Origin: Formicarius rufipectus
Taxonomy: Eukaryota > Chordata > Aves > Passeriformes > Formicariidae
Length of the DNA: 64,000 nt
Reading direction: 5' to 3'
NCBI GenBank assembly: GCA_013399695.1
Contig: VXAU01000929.1
Location: 898,080 to 962,079 of the forward strand
The position numbers and the translations under genes are program-made. Shown here one piece after another: positions 12,401-24,400 of this stretch. The notes beneath the pieces were generated by a model. The model saw nothing but the letters and a program-made list of their open reading frames with translations. It had not been told where the DNA came from and did not search any database. Each line of letters opens with the position of its first letter. The stretch's first letter is position 1.

Positions 12401-15400
12401 TGGCCATATTGACCTCCCTCAATGGTCCACTCTGACCTCCAATCAGGAGACGTGGAGACACACAATCCATAACGCTGCTGCCTCCTTTGAGAACACCCAC
12501 AGAATCAGCCTGGAGGAGAAAAGACACCGCAGAAAGAACCGTGCCTTGACAGTGCCACTTACGGAGACTTTCTGCTGTGCCTTTTGCAGCCAGACTTACC
12601 TATCCCACGTCAGCCTTTGTAGACACCAGCAGGCTTACAGCAAGCATGAGTAAAGCCCTTCCCAAACCTTCCTTCCCAAAGCCCAGCCATGATGATGACA
12701 CACAAGGCAAAACTCCGGCTTTTCCCTGTTTGTTCAGTTCACTGTATCATGATGACTTGGTGGTGTCTTGTATTATAATGCTGGAAACAATTTGGAGGTT
12801 GGGATAATTTCTCTTCCCCTTTTGTTAAGTAAACGTTCCAGCAACGTTTGTGGGTTAGAATAATATTGAAATAATTAGGAAACAAAGGCCCTCACACCAA
12901 TACAAAAGGCTTAGAATCTTAGATGATAGGGCGGAAAAGCAATAAATCACATACCATGAAGCAGTAAAATCAGACTATGATCAAAATCTCTGCACTTCAA
13001 ATGCAGATATTCCTTATTCTTTAATTTGTGGGGCAAAACTGAGATAATTAAAGCCTTTTCCTCAAAAGCCCCAAATAATCATGAATGTGACCACAATTAT
13101 GTAGTAAGGAAATCAGTTTCAAACTGAGAACGGTTTAAACGTAAAAAAATTGACCCAAGAAAGTGCTTATGCAGTAAAGCTCACTGGAATTGGTTACTGA
13201 GTTCAGCTCAGTGTGGTTAAACCTACTCCCAGCACAACTGAAACACAAACCTGCTTTCCTGTCCCTCCTTTGAGCTACTGATATCCTCCTGTTTTCTGAA
13301 GTGTGCCCAGTCAACAGAAAAGCCACCTCTGCAGAGCTCAGAGTGCAGTGTAAATGAGAGTAGGAAGCAATTCAGAGACACACACACTTCCTTTAGCCCC
13401 CTTTCCAGTTGAGTGAGAAAAATCTTCCTCCACGAAGGCTTGCTTCACATTTTCCAACAAAATACTTGCTCTGTCCTAGCCCAGATTTACCTGTTTCTAC
13501 TTACACTGCCCCTGTTTCTCTCAATCATTTTTCATCTCAGTCATTATTATTTTGCCCCCACTTCACATATTTTCCTATTTCAGTTCTGCATGAGAGACAA
13601 ACATGGAAATAGCTCGTAGTGAGCAATTCAGAATTTTCTGCTCCACACAAACACTTCCCATAGGAAATGAGAGTCACAACAGTTGGAGGTTTGTCCATCT
13701 TTAAGGAGATACTTAAGCCAAATGCAGCACTGCTGGAAAACTAGTGAATTATTCATCTCCTCTACTATTTAGATACATTCACAGCTCATACACTTGATGC
13801 TCCTTCTTCCATACCCACAAAAAATGTAGAGAAAATGCAGGTTGAAGTTTGTCTGCTCCTCTGAATATATTCATCTAAACATCTAAAATCTTGCTGCTTA
13901 ACAGAAGGCTCAAAGGTCTCTTACAGGACAAGACAGATGTGAAGATACTGAGAAAGCTTTGTCCTAGACAGTTTTAACCTTGTAAAAGCCCTATATTGGT
14001 TCAGCATTTACTTCTCCCACTTGCAATTTACCTTAAGTAGGTCGTGTTCCCCAAAATTTTGGCAGTAGCTCCAAGTCAGCTTTCGTGGTTTAGTTGGATC
14101 TGTCCAGGCAAATAGGCACACCTGCCTTGGTTTCAACTCCATTTCATCTTGTAATCCACTACAGGTTAAAAGAAAAGGAGCAAAATAACAGCAGTCACTG
14201 GTTAAGAGCATTGATGGAAGGGGAGGAAGCAAATCACAGCACTAAACCCTCCAGCCTCGTGGGGTGAGGTGTGAGGGGCCTGGGCTATCCACTCCAGACA
14301 AGGCCAGCTGGAGGTTCACCAGTTCTTGGTGAACCAGGGTTTATACCCCCACTTTATTGTCGCCACTTTCTCAAACTGTGAAGATTATTTAAGAGTAGAC
14401 AAAGTACTTCATTTAAAAAACATCTTAAAGGGCATTTATCCAGGATACCGTAATGGGAAAAGAGAACTCCTTTCTTCCCAAAGGGTACCCCCTGGTTAAA
14501 CAGCCAGTGGTGAACAGTTCCTTTCACATACCTCTGTTTGTATTTGAGGGAGTCATAGGGAGTGTGGTTCACAATGAGGGCTGGGGCAGCTCCCTCGTGG
14601 TAATCTGAGAAGCTTATGAGAGTGGAGTGCTCAGAAACATTCACATCCACCAGCAAGCCCCCATTCTGGAGGAGAAGTCAGACAAAGTCCAGTAACTGTT
14701 CTATACATAAATTCAAGTTAGAACAGACTAAACTGCTGCTTTTAGATCATTCTTTCACTGGTCTCTTAAAATAAACTCTAAGTTTATTACAAGTAAATAA
14801 ACTTGACCACACAGATGTGAAAACATTAACAACACTGTGGACTCCATTCACACCCTTTTGAATGCAGAACTGAAGGGCAGTGTATATGCAGTTTTGATCT
14901 TGATGATCCTGGAGAGTAAAGTTACCAGAGGGTTAAAATGGAGTGTTAAGAACAGAGCACACAGTCTCACCAATTCTTCCAGACTCAGCAGAGTACCATT
15001 ATCCTGGGCTTGAAACAGGAATGGTTTGGATGAGCTCTCATAGCCAACTACTCTTACACAAAGTTGACCAGATGAGTTTTCAGGCCAAAATGGAAGACAC
15101 TGCAAAACAAGAAACATGTGTGTCTTTAACAGTTCCTGTATGTTCAGTATAGTGAGCCAACATAAAACAAATAGGCTTGTGTGGCTACTTCTCATTCCCT
15201 GGTTCTTACCCAAGTCCCCACTGATGAACATCTCAGCCAGAGTTACAAAATCACCTACACCGAAGGACTTCCTGAATGTGCCAACACATGCAGCCTGTGC
15301 TGCTCAGGTTGCCCTGAGATGTGAAGCACCCATGTCAGGCCATCAGAAGTGACAGCTCCCATAAGAGAGCTGCTCTTTCCTGAAGTGACACCTAGAGACC

Positions 15401-18400
15401 AGCTGTTTGTCTACAATATCCAAAGCAAAAAAACATGAAACATTACCTCTGAAGCTGAGATATAATTCCATTTATTCGTTGGAAGAGAGCCATTAGGACC
15501 AATTTCTCCAACTTCAAGTTCCAGAGAAGATTTGTTTGCTATTGTGTAGAATGGAGTGAAGGTAACTATCCTGGTGAGGTTAAAACTGCTCATTTTGATG
15601 CTGACTCCAACCTGTTGAACGAGGACAATTTGAGCAAACAATCAACAACAGGCTTAAAGAAAAGTCAGGATGCAAAAAATAAAGAAAAGCCAACACTATC
15701 ATTACAAAGCCTGTTCTGAATCCCTGAAATAAAAGAACCAAATGACATACAGTCAAATCAGTAAAATATGCAACACAACAGTGAAGTGAGAGTTCAGCTG
15801 TAGCATTTTGTAGCTGTAGCATTTGTGGGGAAAATCCAACAGGAATTCCCTAGAGTAAACCAAGATAACAAAGTGACCATTATCATCAGAAAACAGAGAG
15901 TATATAGAAGTACAACTCCCCACATATCTTTATTCTGTTTGGTTGTGGAAATGTAGTCTTGGATTAGGAGTGAAGATCTCAACAGTTGCAAACAAACAGG
16001 AATTTTGCATGTGAACTCTCATCTCCATTATGCATGTTCACCACTGTCTTCAAACAGCCCAGTACTGCACATTTGTCACAGAAACCACATTTATGAATTC
16101 AACTGAAACTTCTGCTGGTGAAACTACTTGTGCCACATGCAGACCTGAATAGCTGAGGCATAAACATTATTACCCTAAATGTTAAATATTTCCATGCTTA
16201 AAAAGTACTGTAAGTAGTGAAACAAAGGCCTTAAAGAGGGAAAGAAGCCAAGGCCAAAGAACCCAAGAGAGCTTCACAAAACACAGAAACATCTTACCAG
16301 ATAATCCATGTTATTGGCTGAACACCTGACACATCCATAGCTTCCTACAGTATCAAGGGAAAAGCTATTGGACCAAGTGCTGGTTGAAATACAGAGCTGG
16401 ATCTACACACAGAAAACAACAGGCAAGGTAATTCAATAAATTCACTTTATAGTTCATGCATTATGGAGTGCAATCGTATCATATGTAGCAGTATAAAGAC
16501 AACACTTCAGTGCTTATTAAACCTTCTGTAAGTTCAGATAACCTAAGAAAGTAGGATCACCACTTATATTCTGATTAATCTGTGCCCGAGTTGTGCAAAA
16601 GATGTTAAGTAAAAAAAAGAACAATAGAGGAGCACTCCTTGACCGTAATGCTCATGGCAGCACAAACACACATGGAAAAAAGCCTACAACTTTGTGGTGC
16701 TTCACAGAGGTGGGAGGAAATAAATAAGCTCTGTTTCTTCAGCCATTTCATCAACTACTGTTGGGTTCAAGAAAGTTATTTAAAAGGAATGAAGGACCAC
16801 TGCAGAAAAAGCAATCGACTGCAGTCCTCTTCACCTGACGACGCAAACACCACACCAATCCAAAATCTAAACAAAAGAAATGTGTTTAACACAGAACAGA
16901 ATATTTACAGTGCGCATTTTAAATGTCAAAGTACCAAAGAAGGCAGAAGTCAAAGGAAAGCCCTTGGACTTCAAAGCTACATAAAAATATTTATATCAAA
17001 TGTCTGTGTGGTTTCCCCCTCAGAGCAGGATTTTAAAACCAGCATACTGTGGGGGGCCCCAGTTGGACTGGGGTCTCTGTGAAACAGTTGGAACTGAAGA
17101 AGGAACTATTCTACTGCAGTCAGGTGTCGAGCACGGAAGAGGACGACAGTGACACAGAATGGGTTTCCTGTCTAATGTGCTGGGTCGTGGTTGCTTGACA
17201 TGCACAGTAGGGGCATACAATTAAGAATTAATTATGTAACTAAAGGCCAATAGTTCATTGACATGTGTAAATGAGAAAGTGTACACAAATTACAGCATTC
17301 TGTACAATAAAGATCGTGTTTTGGAAGAAATCGTGTCACCTTGACCAACTCTGACCGCGACAGCATACCTTGTTTTTACTAAAAATGTTTTTCTTTTTGA
17401 AGGAAAACAAAACAATATCTCTGTAGTCTGCAGGATGCTTCACGTGAGTGTCCTCAGCACGGTACTGCAGCACCCGGGAGGTCTTGTTGATGAGCCAGTA
17501 GGGGCTGAACACGGCGAGAAGCACACGGCTGCCCACCCTCCTGGTGTGCACAAACACGTCCACGGTCAGCGCCGCGGCGCAGTGCGACGTGAAGCAAACC
17601 GCGAAAAACTCCGGCATCCCGGCGTGAAGTTTCACGTGCCCGTTCCAGTCTTTGCCTTGGTATTTCAGCAACACGAGCTCCATTATTTCTCCACTGATTC
17701 TTGAATGGAAAACGTCTGCAGCGCTCCCTTCAGTTAGTTCATGGGCCTGGGCTGTCCCCTGGAGAAGAGGCAAATAAGTTTTTAATATATAAAATTAAGG
17801 CATTCAATCCCCATTCATTTTATTCCCTTGCAGGATGGATGTTTCAGGTGTCTCAGCACCACATGTCCTAATCCCTAACCACTTTTATTTGAGACTGATC
17901 CTATGGATAATTTGAGATGAATTGCACTTTTATTGCAGGACAGTAAAGACTGATTAATTCTTGCTTCCAAAAGGCAAACCAATTCCAATGTATCTCCTGT
18001 CTCCACTCTCCCTCCTTCCCTCCCACCCATCCTCCAAAGGGAATTCCGAAGGATTTTGGCAATGAGTTCTTTTCCCAATTCTTACATTGCTGGGTGTAAC
18101 ACTGAACTGGACTATGCTGAAGATGTGCAGCCAGGGTTCTCACACTGAAGATCACCCAAGGCAGAAAGCCAGCAGTTCTGCCATGCAGTTTGTAGCACAA
18201 CTTTCCCCAGGCAGTAGCATCCCACAACAGTAGTTTTCCTAATTTTTCCTGATAAACAGTGTATTTCACTGTATGGAATAGTGGCCAGGCCTGATTAGCC
18301 CAGGGGTGTGAAGACAAATATATACCAGAAAGAGATTTGAATTACTGGTTTCTGACTCCTCAGTCGCGGCAATGACACTCTGTCCTAAATACTGTGACTC

Positions 18401-21400
18401 TGAGTACTGAAGTACAATGAAGGAAAAGGGGGAATAGGGCCATTAGGATGTTGGACAGAAGTGGAACAAAGATCTAAATGAATGCCACAGCCAGTTCTGC
18501 AAATAGGACAAAACAGAACAAACAAGGGTGATGATCCTGAATCCTCAAACCTGCTGTATTTACTAAAATCACTCAGCTTTCATGAAGAAATATTAGATAC
18601 TGAAGATACTGAATGAAGAGGAAAATGGTCTATGCAGCACCCTGCCAAAATTCTTCCAGTTTGTGCAAGGATGACCTCACAATAGGCAGTAGCAAAGAAT
18701 CAGAGTTAGAATGGAGAGAGAAACTGCATTTTCTATGTAGAAGAAAAGGTCTAGAAACTGTAGATCCTTTTCCTTATGCCTCTTCTTGTGAAGCAAGACA
18801 TCTTGCAAAACACAAACAGATTCTCAGAAGAATGTAAAAGAAGAAAACCAATCCAGTAGAGGAATCATAATTAAGGAGCAAGGTAGAGTTGGCCAGGTAC
18901 ACCCAAATTAAAAACAATCCCCCAAAAGTCACAGAATCAATCTATTATCTGCCTCATTCATTTAAAATAGAAACCCCAACATTCAGCATCTTACACACTA
19001 CATTCACCTGCACTTCTAAGTAAATACAGTCGTGCTTAAAATTGAATAAAGGATTTTCAGATGAAACCACAAAGTAACTCACCTCAAGTAAGTATCTCAA
19101 GGAGTATGGCAGAAGATTCTTCACAGTCAGTGTGGGGTAAAGGTGGATAATGTAGGCAGGATCCCACTCCTCTCCGTGAGGTGAAATAAAGCTGAGCTCA
19201 TCAGGTACAGCTGTTGAGCTGATGATCAGGGGCAGGAAATTTGACTCTGTGGCTGGGCACTGTAACAAGCCCTTCACCTCAGTGCTCCTGTGCAGCTCCT
19301 CCCTCCAGGCAATGTACGTGGTGCTCTCCCTGAACTGCCCCTCCAACACTCCCGTGGGCCGCACGTACAGGTGGCACCTGCAGGGAGGGGACAGCAATGG
19401 ACTCACCACACTCCAGCTGGGCACTGACACCCAGATCCACACAGCCTAAAGCCACTGCTAACATTCCACACTAACTACCTAATAAAGGCAGCTTTTTGGG
19501 GGTTTATCCCAGTCAGGAAGACTTCCAAAGGCAAATTTAAGCTTCCACACCCACTCTGGCAGAGATCAGCCCTAGGGAACAGAGAATGCATACCTGTATG
19601 AATGCAAGGGGACATGGAATTCTTCTTCTGGCTTGGATATGCCAACCAGCTCCAGCACCTTGGAGCCTTTATCCAGCTTATAGATCATAAATGGGATGGA
19701 GAAATGGTTCTTGATCTAGAATCAAAATGCGTAATTTTCATTGCATTTCTATGGCACAAATTTCTAAAGGAAAAAGGATGAATAGAAACAAGGAAAACCA
19801 ACAATGGCAGATTTAACCAAACTCCTCTAGAAAGCAGATTTTATGTGTCTTCAAACAAAATACAATTCTGAAGGAGACAATACACAAGCAAATCTCTTCA
19901 CTTTAAGTCTCACAAATTGAAAAACTTGCTTATAATGCCAAGCTGCATAAAAACTATTCCAATGTTGAGGACAGTAGAAAGCCAAAAGGACAAAACAGAC
20001 TTTTGATATCTCAGGAAAACACACACAAACAGAACACAGACCAAAATCCCTGTGACAAATCAAGCAAAATCCCTAATAATTGACCTTTAAGCAACTTCTC
20101 AGAAAAGTATGATCTCCAGACAACCCCTTTGGGGAGAGAGGCTTGGTGTGCCTGGCTGTCTCACCTGCAGAGGGGAGCGCAGGGTGATGACCTTGCTGCC
20201 CTCCACAGCATCCACCTGCACCAGGACAGAGCGGGCGTGCCCGGCTGGGCTGCGGACGCTGTACAGGCGCCGGCCGGCCCTGGCCACGGGAATGCTCACA
20301 GCTTCTTCATAGCCTTCAAGTTCTGCCCCATGAAAACATACAGAAGTCTTCATTAGGCACAACAAATCACATTGCCGTTTCCTGTTTGAATAGGGCTTAA
20401 GGTTCTCTAAACTCAGCAGTGACCAGGATCAAAGTACTCACTGACAAGACCACCTTCAGCGGTATTTGAGTAGCACAGAAGGAAAGCTTGAAGGTCCAAA
20501 GAGTCCTCCAGACCAGAACTTTAGATTATGACTTATACATAGCACAGGAAATACCCCAAGGAGTAAACCAAGGTTACTTGCTGGGTGGCTGAATGAATTG
20601 CAACACAGAACACGTTCTTTGTATCACAGCCAAGTACCTTCATATGGGATGTGATGGACAGGAAAAAACTCAGGTGATTATGGATGAGTAGCTGTTGTAT
20701 CCCATTCTCTCAGGAGTATTTTCTGACACAGCTAAAACCACAACCATCATAACTACTCTCGAGTAGCTGTTAACTGCAGAAAGCCAAACAGTAGTGGGGA
20801 TAGGAGAAATGAAGATCCTGTTCAGGAGCTGGAATGCACAAGCCTGTGTCACAGGGAGTCTCTAAGATGGCCTATCAATGACTCCACTACAATAGCTTCC
20901 ATTTCTTTCAAAGGGGAAGAAAAATTATTGCTCTTTTCCCTCTCTGAAAAACTGGAGAGAAGGAATTTTACATCTTTTTAACAAGTCCAGTAGCTATTTC
21001 GTGGTTTTTTTTTCAATGGCATCTGTATTCAGCAGTGGTTCTACCACAATGCAGCTGACATGACCTCCCATCCCCACTGGCTGAGCCCCAGGATCCCCCG
21101 TGCCCCCCACAGCAGTGCTCCCAGCACAGCACCTAAATCCAGGGAGAAGACGGAGCTCTCCTGCCGGTACAAGGCCGACATCTTTCCTCGTTGGGGCACT
21201 TCAAACACAGAGTATTCCAGCTCCATGCTCTGACCAACCCCCACATCATTCGGGGTTTCTCTGCCAGGGGAACCAACTATGCGAAACTGGGAGCTGGGAA
21301 GCACTCTGAGAGAAACACCCAGGGCGTTTTTCACTATGAAAGGTGCTGTCTCTTTGAAGGAATAGTCAAACGTGGATGCAGTCGCTTCTGAAAACGCCTG

Positions 21401-24400
21401 TAATTAACAACACACACAACGTGGCACACATAAATAAATACAACATATCTAGAAAGGCTTAAAAATACAGTTCCCAACAACTTCCATTTTAAAGAGGGGG
21501 GGAAATTGTATACGGCAAGACCTATGCTTTGTATAGTATTTCAGGGAAGCGAAGGGTACTTCCAGAGAATTTCATTTTATTCTGTGATTTGCAGAAAATG
21601 TTAATGCTACAGTAAGCACTCATGCTCCTCACAGGCAATTTTTCCAGTTTGTGAATTGTAAAAGAAACAAGATCTTGGACAGAGAAGTTACAAGGACATA
21701 GAACATGTAGATGCTTCATATTCAAGCACAACTTCTGCTTACAAACACTTGTTTGGTTACACAGAAGCCATAGTAACTGACTGCCAGTAGAGACTTACAG
21801 TATAAGCAAGTACTTACAGAACTGCTGTTCATTTAGAATTGCAAAATAAAATAGACATAAGTTCTGTAAAAATAGCTTGCTTTGGTAACCAGGACTTATT
21901 CAGCCCATAAAAAAAGGAGGCAAAAGCAGCCTAGAACATTCATAAGCACACCTACTATCACAAGAAAAATAGGGGGAAGAAGTATTTTTAACACTCCAGA
22001 AAATGTACAGTTTAAAAGCCAATCGTATAATGCACACTTTTCTTAGTATTCAGTTAAGGTGAAAAGCTTGAAGGGAAGTAAATTTCTCTTTTAATATTTC
22101 ACAAGTATTATAGGAAATGGTTGTGTTTATTAGAGCACCTCATTTTCACTTAGCCTGCATATATGTAACTCCCTTAAGTCCCACATAAGCACATTTGTTG
22201 TTCTAACACAGGAGCTGCTCCTTTGAAAAGCTCAGCACCAACTTTTTGTCAACCCTGGGGGACTAATCCGAGTAAAACTCCTCAGCCCTTCCAGGTGAGG
22301 TCTGTCAGAGCTGCAGAACAGTCACTGACTTGTGACTGGCAGCCAATAATGTTCTTGAAAAAAAGAGAACTTTTTTCAGAAACTTTTTTTCAGAACTTGC
22401 CCCAGAACCACCACATGGTCCAGCCCATCCTGCCTGTTCAGAATACCTTGGCCAGGTTCCTGAAGACAGCCAGGCAACTCTTGGATATTGTTATGTTCAT
22501 CGTGTCCTTTGAAGAGATGTTAATGGCAGTTTGTGGCTCAGGGAGAACAATGAAATCATCCCCTGGCATCAGACTTCTCTCTTGGACAGGGTTAGTCTTC
22601 ATCTAAAAGAGAAACTTCATTAGGCATTTGTGAACATATAAGTTACTTGCTCCTGTGTTAAAACAGGAAAAAACTTGACCTGCACTTCACAATTTCCCCA
22701 AGTAAAGTAAAAGCTACTTTACCTTGCAAAGCTCAGGTACCTTAAACAAACATGGAAATTCTAAACCAACACTGAAGCAAAGTTATTTTCTTTCCTCTGC
22801 CTGGTTGCACCTGGCTCTAACTTGTCCATAAACTGGGCAACCAACATTGTTCAGAAAAAACTTAAGATGTCTAAAGATTCATTTCTGTTTCATGTGGAAC
22901 TGCAAATCTCTCTCTAAGCAACACTATTCAAAAGCTCAACATTCTGCAACATAAAACTTGTAAGAAATTAAACCCCAAGCTGCCTACTCAAACCATTTCA
23001 CACAGTTTCAGATAGTTTACATACCTCCAGCTTTAAATTCCACTGCTTCTTTCCTCCTTCAATTCGTTCAATAAGTGGCTCCCACACTGCATAGGTTTCA
23101 TTGTAATAATGAATCTAAAGAAATCATCAAAATTAAATAAGGTATCTAAAAGTAAAGGACTGAGTTTCTTCCAACAGACACTGTTATGGAAAACATTAAT
23201 AAGAAAACAATCAATCTTCGTTTCACATTTTGGAGGTTTAGCACTAACTTCTAATGGCTTCAAAAACTAATACACAGAACTGTAATATATCACATATTTT
23301 TCATAAGTAAGATGATTTTTGAAGTTTGTTTCCTGACTTGCTTTGAGAGCCACCAGACACCCCGGTAACACTGTTCAACACTTTCAATTAACACAATCAA
23401 GCCTCCATTGAGAGAATGACTTAGAGACCAGAAACTTCAATGCTTACAAGTACTTCATTGTACTATGAAATGACAACTAGCCTGAGCAAATTATAGTCTG
23501 ATTCTGGGCTCCTGGGATGAGAACAGAGTGTAACTTCTATCTTACCAGTGAACACAATGCTAGAGAAACAAAAGAAAGGGGGCAGTAAGAGCTAGACATG
23601 AATATTTAAAGCAAGCCAAGCTCATTGTTCATACAGCAAAACTTGAATATGCAAAAATAAAGGAGAAATGGAGAGGGACAGATTATTCCATGTAGCAACT
23701 GCATTAAAATCTGCTATTGACTGCAAACCTTCTGTAAAAAGCAAGTTATGCTTAGTCATACTTGCCTGACTACTAAAGAACATCTAAGTACATTACAATT
23801 CAAACTTATTTTTACTTCAGGACAGATAAGGTGTATTAAAAAGTTACTTAAACATGAGGAAACATGCAGAAGTGTTTTAAACTGCTAACAACTTGGTCCT
23901 ACACACCTCCAGTGACATATCAGCAGTGACCTCCATCAGCGAGGACCAGTTTTTAAGGACACCTGAAAATGCAGACTCTACCAACAATAAGGGGACAGTT
24001 CGGTGTCCCAGGCCACATTCCAAGGTCATCTGAACTGATTTCACCACAATGTCAAATTTCTCTTGTTTCAGAATTTGTTCACGGTCCTTAAAAGTTTCTG
24101 TTGCTTCTGTGGCTACATCAACACCGAGAAACCAAGCATTGCACTCATCTATAGGTTTCACTTGCCACAAATTCTCAGCAACTTCAGCTGCTCCTCTAGA
24201 ATCCTCCTCTCTTGGCTTGGGTTTTATGGCAGCCATAATGGTAATGACAGTATTCAAAATTATTGGTGAGATCTTGAACAAAAAAGAAAAATCTTTTATT
24301 AAAATACAAAATCTATGATAAATGGAAATAGCAAATATTAAAGGCCCTTAAAGAGATGCAATTTAAATTCCAAAGAACAGAATCCATTCATTGACTTCCT

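Larger units (their letters stand above)
11480..12699 (+). mobile_element. 5'-truncated LINE tail, copy 1 (RTE-like), interrupted by LTR
   Basis: The 3' end of a non-LTR retrotransposon, antisense to VPS13C. The two parts (11480-11574 and 12285-12699) align with copy 2 at 32147-32773. Translation gives LRTQLCWAGHISRVE before the LTR and EDHTSPKIVLCGELA, then ISLEEKRHRRKN and a CxxC...H-type finger (CAFC...HQQ) after it. This is the end of a reverse-transcriptase ORF2. About 21 bases present in copy 2 are missing after TGCTCTG near the 5' end. The 3' end is the short CATGATGATGA-type tail expected of RTE-clade elements. The clade call is from memory; a family name needs a library search. Confidence 0.85.

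Noticed and set aside
17435..17704. Plus-strand ORF of 89 codons
   Set aside because: Complement of GC-rich exon e54, where stops are rare. Not a separate gene.
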